A DNA stretch of 64,000 bases from positions 10,992,001 to 11,056,000 of the forward strand of contig CM065306.1 of the NCBI GenBank assembly GCA_033032175.1. Direction: 5' to 3'. The position numbers and the translations under genes were made by a program. Positions 49,601-56,400 of this stretch are shown piece by piece. The stretch's first letter is position 1. The number at the start of each line of letters is the position of its first letter. The notes beneath the pieces are model-generated. The model was not told where the DNA came from and made no database searches. It saw only the letters and a program-made list of their open reading frames with translations. The DNA is from Saturnia japonica. Taxonomy: Eukaryota > Arthropoda > Insecta > Lepidoptera > Saturniidae.

Positions 49601-50192
49601 CTCGCCTTTACCACCTAACACATACACTGCAGCTGTCGGACTCGTCAGTAATCTGAAAAAAGAATTCGAAGCGTTGTCCGAGACCGAAACGGGACGTCGT
49701 TTAGAGATTAAGGCACGTCCATCAACAACAGAACAAAGGGATCGACCACCGGCGTCCCCGCCCTCCGTCGAAGATCTTTCTGTCAAAGTGTTAGTAGATC
49801 TATACGATCGGCCGGGCCGATCGAGACGCGAATCGAATTGTGAAACCAACTGCGAGCCGAGTCAAGCGAAGACTTCGCAGGAATCCATGTCGAAGAAGTG
49901 TAAACTAACAGTTGACGCTAACGGCAGGGCGCGTACGAGAAGTGGAACAGCGACACTACGTAACTCATTCTGTGGCGCAATACGTGGTGCGAGTAGCGGT
50001 GTGGACCGACCTCCCCTTGCACCTACAGTGCTCTCATTAGCTCCGATTGACTATAACGATGTGGTATCAACTGTGATGTCGAAAGCTCAAAATAAAAAAC
50101 AATTACAACACGGAAAGACCCATCCGTTGACCAGGCTCAACTTAAATCGGTCAAATAATAGATGTTCAAATCCTGTATATAATACTATGTAG
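21924..50192 (+). CDS. ssh: Slingshot cofilin phosphatase
   Basis: Protein phosphatase of the dual-specificity class that dephosphorylates phospho-ADF/cofilin, switching on actin-filament severing in the cytoplasm. Eight coding exons: 21924-21977, 24178-24236, 39140-39311, 40765-40928, 41336-41401, 41682-41876, 47635-47904 and 47977-50192. All have GT-AG borders and consistent phases. Order: N-terminus MALVTIRRSPSV (the family's conserved MALVT..RSP start); SSH-N domain (about 38-250, SLNECYF to HAMDSIESRRP); DEK_C-like domain (about 258-300, DLDEVTSKAIRG); phosphatase domain (about 305-445) with active site HCKMGISRSAS (Cys386); then a long Ser-rich tail with RHSSWGSYD-type motifs. The sum of exons is 1064 aa if one base of the A8 run at 49058-49065 is ignored. 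As written, the frame ends at a TGA at 49073-49075 (692 aa). The last-exon 72-bp upstream intron is in frame. Candidate poly(A) signal AATAAA at 50358. Confidence 0.93.
21978..24177 (+). other. ssh: slingshot intron 1
   Basis: 2.2 kb. It holds a (TA)n microsatellite at 22648-22680, preceded by a Helitron-style phrase (CCAAATCATTGGAGCCGTTTCC). From about 23557 to 24100 it holds a dispersed element that starts CTAGCTGTGCC and recurs inverted near 60.2-60.5 kb. Confidence 0.6.
24178..24236 (+). CDS. ssh: slingshot coding exon 2
   Basis: 59 bp between gtttcag and gtatgt: 19 acidic codons DEAEKSSDDIEEDVGRVSK plus AG. The split AG|C codon gives the Ser of SLNECYF in exon 3. Acidic spacer before the SSH-N domain, as in other slingshots. 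Too short to show up as an open frame by itself. Confidence 0.85.
24300..24780 (-). mobile_element. RTE-like LINE scrap
   Basis: On the minus strand the sequence at about 24565-24610 reads GLYGSETWICEKKYA, resembling the '(L/I)YG.E.W.(L/I)..' motif near the C-terminus of RTE/R-type LINE polyproteins. Several stops interrupt the surrounding frame. Short, old and inactive. Confidence 0.45.
27141..28699 (-). mobile_element. Tc1-like DNA transposon
   Basis: The left end CACTCATCAAAACAGTCTAA and the reverse-complemented right end (28669-28699) share AGTCTAAGCAACATG at the same depth, forming about 28-31-bp terminal inverted repeats. A TA dinucleotide flanks each end (27139-27140 and 28700-28701), as expected for Tc1/mariner insertion. 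The element is about 1.56 kb and encodes one transposase on the minus strand. It sits in slingshot intron 2, antisense to it. Confidence 0.8.
27385..28392 (-). pseudogene. Tc1-like transposase, one in-frame stop
   Basis: Reading from the ATG at 28390-28392, 335 codons remain in one frame to the stop at 27385. Only a TGA at 28267-28269 (codon 42, in VICRL*QRYNNTGEP where relatives have Trp) breaks it. N-terminal HTH (LQAGSNQSQVSRHFGIH), the GRKR hook before the second HTH, and a complete DD34E core: Asp in MFSDESRFG, Asp in MHDNARSHTA and Glu in DLNLIEHAW, with exactly 34 residues between the last two. The length is normal for Tc1. A 257-aa product starting inside the protein is open downstream. 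It is recent, nearly intact and probably inactive unless the stop is an assembly error. Confidence 0.88.
33538..34512. mobile_element. Non-autonomous element with nested inverted repeats
   Basis: The left AATTGAACCACCAATTGG (33538-) is inverted at the right end, which finishes CCAATTGGTGGTTCAATT at 34512. The arms extend about 33 bp through GAAGAAAGGAATAAA. Inside, the related motif TTTATTCCCTTCTTCCAA at about 33747-33764 pairs with TTGGAAGAAGGGAATAAA at about 34285-34302. The motif therefore appears four times in alternating orientation. No coding sequence with a recognisable domain; short frames on both strands near 33.85-34.25 kb reflect low complexity. TSD not resolved. Confidence 0.65.
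34540..34975 (-). repeat. Dispersed repeat, inverted relative to 43.17-43.78 kb
   Basis: Read on the minus strand, blocks in this stretch match 43171-43780 in the same order. They are a TACCAGTTGGATTCGAA-type start, the AGCTAGCC block, GCCCTCCCGAAGTGCTCTAT (compare GCCCTCGCGAACTGCTTTAT), GCGTGCGCTAGCTTAGTAG, the ATTATTTTTAGGCATGGCATATTAATC block and the final TTTTGCGTTAT region. Probably a non-autonomous DNA element family. Confidence 0.6.
36595..36690. promoter_or_regulatory. GC-rich CpG-dense island within intron 2
   Basis: About 95 bp rich in CG dinucleotides (CGCCCGCTACGTCGTTGTCG, GCGGCGGGCGCGG) within a strongly AT-rich intron. A short frame starting ATGGCGTCATTC follows at 36703 and ends after some 25 codons. 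It could be an alternative slingshot promoter with a 5' exon, or a transposon relic. Nothing in the sequence decides. Confidence 0.25.
39140..39311 (+). CDS. ssh: slingshot coding exon 3 (SSH-N start)
   Basis: Acceptor ttgttacag, donor ATG|gttagt. Encodes SLNECYFANRGAAVVL and, further on, HLQSMFYLLRPEETLKM, both strongly conserved in the slingshot N-terminal domain. Confidence 0.92.
39312..40764 (+). other. ssh: slingshot intron 3
   Basis: 1.45 kb. Carries a LINE RT tail at 40240-40340 and its 3' flank to about 40440; otherwise AT-rich, without coding frames. Confidence 0.6.
40240..40440 (+). mobile_element. LINE reverse-transcriptase tail, copy 1
   Basis: The frame ending at the TGA at 40338-40340 reads SVFPSSYDIGSIKRNLKRYL and CRPE. 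The same ending occurs at 53788-53950 (FPAFYDIGSLKPNVKRYLCR), and both are followed by similar non-coding DNA ending GTTTGGATTATACTGTGC / TATTTGGATTGTACTGTGC. Severely 5'-truncated copies of one LINE family. Confidence 0.65.
40765..40928 (+). CDS. ssh: slingshot coding exon 4
   Basis: Acceptor cttaacag, donor GATGG|gtcagt. Encodes AVKLESAHVGRTRYLVVV through ADTSIKLDGDG; part of the SSH-N domain. Confidence 0.92.
40929..41335 (+). other. ssh: slingshot intron 4
   Basis: 407 bp, AT-rich, donor gtcagt and acceptor ttcacag; nothing recognisable inside. Confidence 0.7.
41336..41401 (+). CDS. ssh: slingshot coding exon 5
   Basis: 66 bp, acceptor ttcacag, donor ATGTG|gtgagt. Encodes GFSVCVCSQQHIFKPVSV and QAMW; both neighbours join in phase. 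Too short to stand out as an open frame. Confidence 0.9.
41682..41876 (+). CDS. ssh: slingshot coding exon 6
   Basis: Acceptor tttatag, donor TTAAA|gtaagt. Encodes SALQTLHRASARARELNHF, then HSWCVYYERHVESD and CLNEWHAMDSIESRRPPSPD, the end of the SSH-N domain. Confidence 0.9.
43171..43960 (+). repeat. Composite dispersed repeat ending in a CTAG-type terminus
   Basis: Starts near ACTACCAGTCGGATTCGAAT (its start phrase also occurs inverted at 25420 and 34955) and ends GGGGCTCAGCTAG at about 43954, a Helitron-like 3' terminus. A SINE body fragment (43490-43600, GGTGTGTTTCGGCAGCTACA) is embedded. The outer parts match 34540-34975 in inverted orientation. Confidence 0.5.
44286..45566 (+). mobile_element. 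mariner transposon, full length (1281 bp)
   Basis: The left terminus GGTTTTTACCTACGAAATTG and the reverse-complemented right terminus GGTCTTTACCTATGAAATTG, both continuing CCGTT, form near-perfect 25-28-bp TIRs. TA flanks both ends (44284-44285 and 45567-45568). Size and termini are those of a complete mariner. It lies in slingshot intron 6 in the same orientation as the host gene. Confidence 0.9.
44473..45527 (+). pseudogene. mariner transposase, disabled
   Basis: Start ATG at 44473. The N-terminal paired-like DNA-binding region reads EYEYRRGSNAAQAARNINDV. TAG stops at 44602-44604 and 44776-44778 and a frameshift between about 44931 and 44945 break the frame. Beyond it the frame is open to 45527 with DNRKRSASWLDP, VMVTVWWSSAGVIHH, catalytic Asp in LLHDNARPHT and Asp in YSPDLAPTDYYFF. 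The spacing between the last two Asp residues is 34, the DD34D signature of mariner. Typical total length (about 350 aa). Dead by at least three lesions. Confidence 0.88.
46162..47574 (+). mobile_element. Non-autonomous Helitron
   Basis: The 5' end is TCCATACTAATAGTATAAAT, followed by the phrase GCGAAAGTAACTCTGTCTGT. The 3' end has a CGCA-GACGAAGT-TGCG hairpin about a dozen bases before CTAG at 47571-47574. The flanks are A (46161) and T (47575), the AT insertion site of Helitrons, with no target duplication. No Rep/helicase gene inside the 1413 bp; the 5' part (CTAAACCGCTGAACTAGTTT) is the common lepidopteran Helitron phrase. Short frames inside are not genes. Confidence 0.75.
47635..47904 (+). 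CDS. ssh: slingshot coding exon 7 (DEK_C-like domain, phosphatase start)
   Basis: Acceptor catttcag, donor AATGG|gtatgt. Encodes KPCKRDETE, LKEIMMSVDLDEVTSKAI, the DEK_C-like stretch, and IFDHVYLGSEWNASNLEEL, the start of the phosphatase fold. Confidence 0.92.
47977..50192 (+). CDS. ssh: slingshot last coding exon (catalytic core and C-terminal tail)
   Basis: Begins after the 72-bp intron 47905-47976 (gtatgt...tttttag); the join gives RNG-VRHILNVTREIDNFFPG. The active site HCKMGISRSAS is at 48149-48181. The frame is open to 49072 and then hits TGA at 49073. The next frame is open from 49050 to the TAG at 50190-50192 and continues the slingshot tail (DEDAQQPSRQSSWSSFDSAV, RHSSWGSYD). The switch needs one base fewer in A8 at 49058-49065. 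Confidence 0.9.
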
Positions 50193-50620
50193 AAATATTT
50201 ATGATTTTTATTTATTATGGATTCTTGCCAAATTTGAAATTTTATCTTTCTAGAGTTTTATATATTATCTTATTTACAAAATGAAATTGCAGTGTATTTG
50301 TCTAACACATAATTGTATTAAGCGGCTGTTTGTGCATAGAAAGTGTAAAAAGGTGAGAATAAATTCAATACAACTGATGTGTACAAGTTTCACACAATAG
50401 TTCTTTCTACTTAATAATAAAATCTAGAAAAGCATAAATTACACATTAAATCAGCTTATATTTAATTTGTTTATTTACAGTATCATATAAAATAGTAGTC
50501 ATAAACAAATATAAACGACAATAATAATTACGACAAAATTCCTTGACTTTATAGGTACTGTGCACATAGATGTTCAAACAAAGGGAGGTCGCCCATGGTG
50601 ACTTTTTGCAGCAATTTATA
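50193..50620. other. ssh: slingshot 3' UTR and downstream flank
   Basis: AT-rich; AATAAA at 50358-50363 is a plausible poly(A) signal about 165 bp after the stop codon. No other feature. Confidence 0.5.
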
Positions 50621-51154
50621 CCATTTCCATTTCTTTATTTTCTCGATGACAGCTCCTGTGAAAACTTGAACGAGCGTCTTTTTACATTATGTATGCATTA
50701 TTTTATAAAAATATGACGTTTACACACGTACAAGGTTATACCAGAGTCGGAGAAACTGATAAGGATGGAGCTATAGCTAAACGTAACACGATAACAGAAC
50801 CGATATTTTTTTACAAAATGTAAGAAACTAAAATACTGCCGGATACTTTTGTACAAATTTATTAACTAATATTACATTTCATTGCAAGATGTTACACGTA
50901 CTAATTCTTGATTGATAATGCCAACTTCTTCAAAATTTTCGAAGCTGTTGTAAAATAAGTAGGTACTCAACAATGAAACGAAATAATTATAACTACAGGT
51001 AATCTTTATTTATTTATTATAATCAAAATCTGATGAATCGTCACTACTTATTTCATACCGATATTCTTTCAGATCGATATCATTACTTATCTGGTCACAA
51101 CACTACAACTATCAAATTAGAACTGTCATCGAGAAAATAAAGAAATGGAAATAG
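50621..51154. mobile_element. MITE with ~35-bp TIRs, TATA duplication
   Basis: Left CCATTTCCATTTCTTTATTT and reverse-complemented right CTATTTCCATTTCTTTATTT continue together through TCTCGATGACAG: about 33 of 34 positions match. TATA flanks both sides (50617-50620 and 51155-51158); TA alone would suit Tc1/mariner-type mobilisation. 534 bp, non-coding. Lies between the convergent slingshot and WD40 genes. Confidence 0.8.
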
Positions 51155-51919
51155 TATAATAGAAAATTTCGCTTCATCGCTACTTTTGGCCGTTTGTCGC
51201 ATTTGCAACGCGCGAATGAAGCGATTCAGTAGCAATAATAAGCGCATATGTAGTATCATTTAGCTTCGCTTCTGTGTCGATGCAAACTCGGGTCTGTATT
51301 GATTCGGTATCGCTACTGTTTCGCGGCTTTTTCTGGCGACCTCGAGTAAAGGAAGGGCAAGGGGTGCGCAGTTGGTGAAGGCACAGACAGGCAGACTACG
51401 CTGCAGCGTTGGACTGATCATATGCACAAAAATGAAATCGTTCGATATGTAATTTTTTGTTACGGTTATTCAAATGTATTGATGCGTCTGTGTGAATTCT
51501 GCATAACAACCGTATCGCGGGTGTATCGACGCTGTATCGCGATAGAAGATTGCAGAATTGTGGTTACGTGACCAAAGTTGTATTATGAAAACATTGCTAC
51601 TGTACGCGTTATTTTTGTGATTGTATCACTGCAAATAATCGCCGTGGATGACCTCCGTAGGGCGAATAAAACCTAAAAATTCAAAAAATAGTCGATACTT
51701 CACAGCCCTCGATCTAGGGAGTCAAACCGAATATCTGTTCAGGGCGGCAGTTTAATGCGGTACCTAATTTGAAAAAAAAATTGAAATCTTAAATACTTGA
51801 TGTAAGGAGTGCGAATGTAAAGTTTTTTGCTGCGGTTCGGAAAAATCGTAGATCCGGCGCTGCTCTAGCTATAGCTATTTGATATTAGTAATAACGAGTC
51901 AATGACAGCCATATGCCCT
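51155..51919. other. Intergenic, no gene seen
   Basis: Between two TIR elements. Slightly GC-richer around 51180-51400 (AGCGATTCAGTAGC, CGTTTGTCGCATTTGCAACG); likely further repeat sequence. No open frame with a domain. Confidence 0.3.
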
Positions 51920-52515
51920 CTCCAGACTCACGCGTGAAAGGGCGTAAACGCGAGTGTGGATGCATTTCACGCCTGTTCACGGAGTTCACTCCTGTTAGCG
52001 CCTCGGTCTCCGTTCCGAGTCTATTTTTTGTGTCCGCGTCAAGGGGTTCGCGGCCGCGCCACGCGAAGAGCGCGAACGCTTATCCACATTCACGGCTGCG
52101 CAGTTCAACTCGTTATAAATTGAATATGCTAAACAAATAACACTGTATTGTATTACTTCTATTAAATGTTTAAACTATTCAAAACTTGTGATGATAATAT
52201 TGCCAGATTTAACAGTACTTTAGGTAGGTGTATTATGTTAAAATAAAAATGTCTAAAACATAATTAACTCGTTCTGTTGCGATGTATACTCGATATCCAC
52301 CATCTGCTTTTTCTTTGTTTCTTTTGTATCTTTATTAAGCAAATGATTATAAAATACCTGTATACATAGATTCAAAGACGCAGCAGTTGAAGTTACGTCC
52401 TTTCAGTACGAGTGTGTGAAGCCGACCGTGGACATTGTGAGTGTAGAGAGTAATTCGCACTGCGCTGAGTTCACGGCGTGAATTGTCTCCGCGACTTCAC
52501 GGCGCGAGTCTGGAG
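51920..52515. mobile_element. Foldback/MITE-like element with GC-rich ends
   Basis: CTCCAGACTCACGCGTGAA at 51920 is mirrored by a right end that, reverse complemented, starts CTCCAGACTCGCGCCGTGAA (ending at 52515). Subterminal GC-rich blocks with GTGAA and TTCAC motifs repeat in both arms, while the centre is AT-rich. The 75-codon frame at 51913-52140 is a product of the GC-rich arm. No clear target duplication was seen, so the superfamily is open. Confidence 0.6.
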
Positions 52516-53288
52516 CAGCTAATTGATTTACTAAATCTATGGTGACACCACATACCTGTGTATCCTTTGAGGCGACGTCATTGCTTCGCTATATAGTACG
52601 AGTGCAAATATGATTTGTAGTGAGCAAACATATGCTCGTTCTGCAGACGTTTGCTCAAAACAGAAAACATTTATTTTCATTAAACAATACAACAAACACT
52701 AGTTCTAAATAATTGAAACGAATGAAAAAAAAAAGACACAACAAGCGCTGTTGGATGTTAAATTTTTTGAAACATTTTAAAATATCTGCTGTGCCTACTT
52801 GTAACGTTGCTTCTTATTTCACTATTTTTGTAATCTTTGCATTATGGGTCCCATAATCATGGATGGGCTCAATTCGTTGTAAAAATTTTGCTTGGTTCCA
52901 CTCCATTTTCGCACGTAATTAAAATAATTATCAGACGTCACCCGAGACTATGTAACGTCAAGCGAACGCTCAGAGCAGTTGTTCGCATGCCGTTGATTAT
53001 ATTATATTACATCTATGGTTGATGCCGTTTTCATTGTATGAAAGACCGAGCAAGCAATCGTGGTCGAGTTCAACCGTCCCTCGCTGAACGAACATGTTCG
53101 CTCAATCAAGTGTTTTCATTTGACGCGTGAATCATAGTTTGTTCGCTCTGAACTGTTCATAAAACTAAAGCCCTATCCAGAAGGAGCGATTTTAATTTTA
53201 AAAACAATTTAAAATCTAAAATATGTTTTATAAATTTGTTAATACCCAATGAAAATACAATTACTTAGTAAATTAAGTATTTATAAAC
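52516..53288. other. Intergenic / 3' flank of the WD40 gene
   Basis: No supported gene. Scattered TTCGTTCGCTC/GAACATGTTCG-like words near 53080-53150 suggest another repeat remnant. The WD40 3' UTR should begin leftward from 53288. Confidence 0.3.
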
Positions 53289-53462
53289 TCATCCAAAATC
53301 CACAGTTTGAAGTCTTTTTCCAGTTACAAAAGAAAGACGGGGGATACTTTCTATTTGCTTAATTTTTTTGTACGTATCCGGTATCTTGGTTGCTTTCCTT
53401 CGGATTGTACCGAAGTCGAAAGCGTAAATTCCACCAGGATTATTTCGTATACAACACTCGGT
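53289..53462 (-). CDS. WD40 protein last exon
   Basis: Acceptor atttttccag at 53463; in phase 0 it reads TECCIRNNPGGIYAFDFGTI and later IPRLSFVTGKRLQTVDFG, ending TGA at 53289-53291. The 'G.YAFDFG' and 'L...TG+.+QTVDF' pattern suits the closing blade of a propeller. Found by reading the minus strand downstream of exon 5; 2.17 kb intron. Confidence 0.82.
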   Translation of the reverse strand, partial: TECCIRNNPGGIYAFDFGTIRRKATKIPDTYKKIKQIESIPRLSFVTGKRLQTVDFG

Positions 53463-56400
53463 CTGGAAAAATAAAATAATAGGTATGAAACATTTTCCAA
53501 TGTTAGTTCTTCTGTTTATGTATTTATTTCTGTAACTACTTATTTATTTTTTTGGATCTCCATTTAATAACAATCATAGTTTTAATACCAGTTACTATAC
53601 ACAATATCAGCACTGCATTGCATCATCTGATGAAAACATCCAAGAATATCGTTAGGTATTCGGTACCTGCTCTTTGTACTTTGGTATTTAACTGTAATAT
53701 CTCGACAAAAACTACTTGGCTTACTACTAGCCAGACTACTACTAGTAAATATCATACATTGAGAACTAAGAAGTTTTCATTGTTTTAGGTATCTTTGTCA
53801 TATCGTAGAGCTGTGGAACCATCTCCCCCGGCCAATCTGTTCCCTGCTTTTTATGACATCGGGTCCTTGAAGCCTAACGTGAAGAGATATTTATGCAGGC
53901 CTGTATGATGGCGACCGTCAATGGCCGTTGTATTTGGATTGTACTGTGCTTACCATCAGGGTCAGTACTGGCAATATGCCGAGCTACTTTATAAAAACGC
54001 GTGATTCTAGTCTATGTTATAATAACAAACAGCTGATATAAATATGCAATTGGTGCTTATCACTCAGAAACTATTATGATTAAACCATGGTCTCAATAGT
54101 AGGGTTTACGCTCAAATTTGCGATGAGTTATGTTATAGAAATTAATAGTTCCATTATTGTTCTTTGTTCTTAAGCTGGTGTCAATAAGAACGCGCGGTTG
54201 TTGGCGTCTTTGTCGGAGCAATAAAAGAAGCTTTTACAAAATTGTAAGTGTTGATATCGTAGATGAGCTTTCAAATTGAACTGTATTACAACTCCGATGT
54301 GAATTACTAAGTTTTAAATTTATTTATTTAGAGGCTTTTTTTTTGTTAAAAAAATTGAAGGCAAAGTAGTAAGTAAAAAGTAAGTAGGTAAGTAATTACT
54401 GAGTTGTAACAGAAAAAATAATTTATTCCTATCTATATGTGCCCGTGGCTCCGCATACGTCAATTACTGAATTATTGTTTACTGGCAACCCCCCGCGACT
54501 TCGTTGGCGTTAACCTTTAATAATATAATCCCGACTTTTCCACGCCAAGAAAACATATCGCTGAATGTGTAGTTCTTACAAAAATCGTAGTTTCTTAAAA
54601 CTTTAATAACTTTTTACTGATTGAAGATATCGTGATAAAAAAAATATTTTTGATAAGGACCAAGTATCTAAGCATTAAAACAAAGAAAAATGGTCAAAAT
54701 CTATCCAGTAGTTTTTGTGTGATGCGTGCACAATGGCAATCTTCTATCGATTTAATTAAATAGATTTGTAAACTTACAAACAAACATCTAATGCGGCGGT
54801 TTAGATCGGTTGTTAGACCCTATGTTGGTGGCGACGCTTTGGTCCAACGTAGGCGGTGTGGAGCCGAGTTCGATTTTTTAATAGACAGACTGGATCATTT
54901 CAAAGTTTCATTTTAAAACATGGATAGACGAAAAGCGATTGGTAGGGAACGCGACCACCATACCATACACATTATAATAAAATAAACATTTCATAGTGAC
55001 TTTCCTTTAGTTCGTCATGTTTCGGGATCACTCGGTTTATTTATTTATCAGGTATACTCATCCAATCAATCATCTCTGTGCCTATTGCTTATTCAAAGAC
55101 AATCGTACTTAAGGAGTAAACTCCAGTCGTGTGTCGGAGCTGACACAAACTTTTTTTAAATATTCATTAACGGCCGTTTTCAATAACCTATCTATCCGTT
55201 GTTTCAGTTACTAAAGATAGACAAACATTACCTCTTTTCTTTACTTTTTTTTTCAATAACCTATCAATGGATAGTTTTCGTATCTACATAATACATATCC
55301 ATATCCTATAGCTTGAATAGATAAGAGGGAAGCCGTTATCCGTCTTATGTAAAGATAGCACTTATAAGAAATATGTACTAATTGGGGATAATAAACTCAG
55401 ATATGTTATTGAAGGCCGTAAGATGTTTCACATATGCCGGGCATCCCGTGACGGCCAACTTTTTTTATTAAGTTTGACAACGGCCCGTGGGCACTTGCGC
55501 GTTTGGCTGCTCAGTTTCTAGCCAGTAGGTACCTACCTAGTATAGTTGCAATCCAGTCGTGGGATGATACCCTTACCCTCGACGTTTCCTTCGTACGTGG
55601 TGATTCTACAATAGTTACACCTACTTACGGTTTTCATGTTAATATCAATCACCCTCAACATATTGGAATCAGAGCCGCCACATACAATCAGGTTTGTCTG
55701 AGGTACCAATCTTCCACAATACAATTTAGATTGATGAGTATCTGGTGTGATAGTCTCAATAAGTTTGCAAGACCCATAATCCCATAGCTGAATACTATCT
55801 TTATCTTGCCATGAACATGTTAATATCTGAAAACGAAATACAAAAGAAATATGAGAGACTATGCGTTTATTTTCGGATTGAAAAGTAATCCCAACTTAAT
55901 ATAACGAAACGCTCGAATATATCTAATAATTGTCCTACCTGATTGTCTTCTTAATAAATTCTTTGTGATTGATTTTTCATATCAATTTATTACTCAAAGT
56001 AGGTATTATTAAAAATGTTCTTTAGTTTATTTATTTTACTATTTCAGTCTAGTAAAGTGGACAGACTTTAGAAATAATAGGTAATATAGGTAGGTACTTA
56101 AATGCCGCACTCCAGACTGGATAAATAATAACTCTTTTCGAAAGGAAGTACGAGCTACAAGCTTAATCAGAATCACGCCAGCTCATGACTTATTGTATAC
56201 GTATGTATAAGTAAATTCGAACGTCGATAAACCCAATTTTTATACTTTCTTACTAAATAGTGATACTATAAGACCATTCCAAACAATATAAATTTTCTTT
56301 ACAGTTTCTTAAATTTAGTATTCTGTAATTACATACCGTTCTCCCAGGTTTATCAAAGTCTAAACCTTCCCCGCACATGTGAACTCCATAGAAATACCTC

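Larger units (their letters stand above)
53463..55628 (-). other. WD40 gene last intron, repeat-bearing
   Basis: Contains the second LINE RT tail (53788-53950, plus strand), Helitron-like phrases (GCGACTTCGTTGGCG near 54495) and the nested repeat/MITE pair at 54945-55475. No coding sequence of the host is seen inside. Confidence 0.6.

Noticed and set aside
49166..49849. 227-codon minus-strand frame opposite the slingshot tail
   Set aside because: A shadow of the GC-rich, Ser/Arg-rich slingshot coding sequence; no domain and the other strand is clearly the gene.
51913..52140. 75-codon Arg/Ser-rich plus-strand frame
   Set aside because: Arises from the GC-rich arm of a TIR element; no domain.
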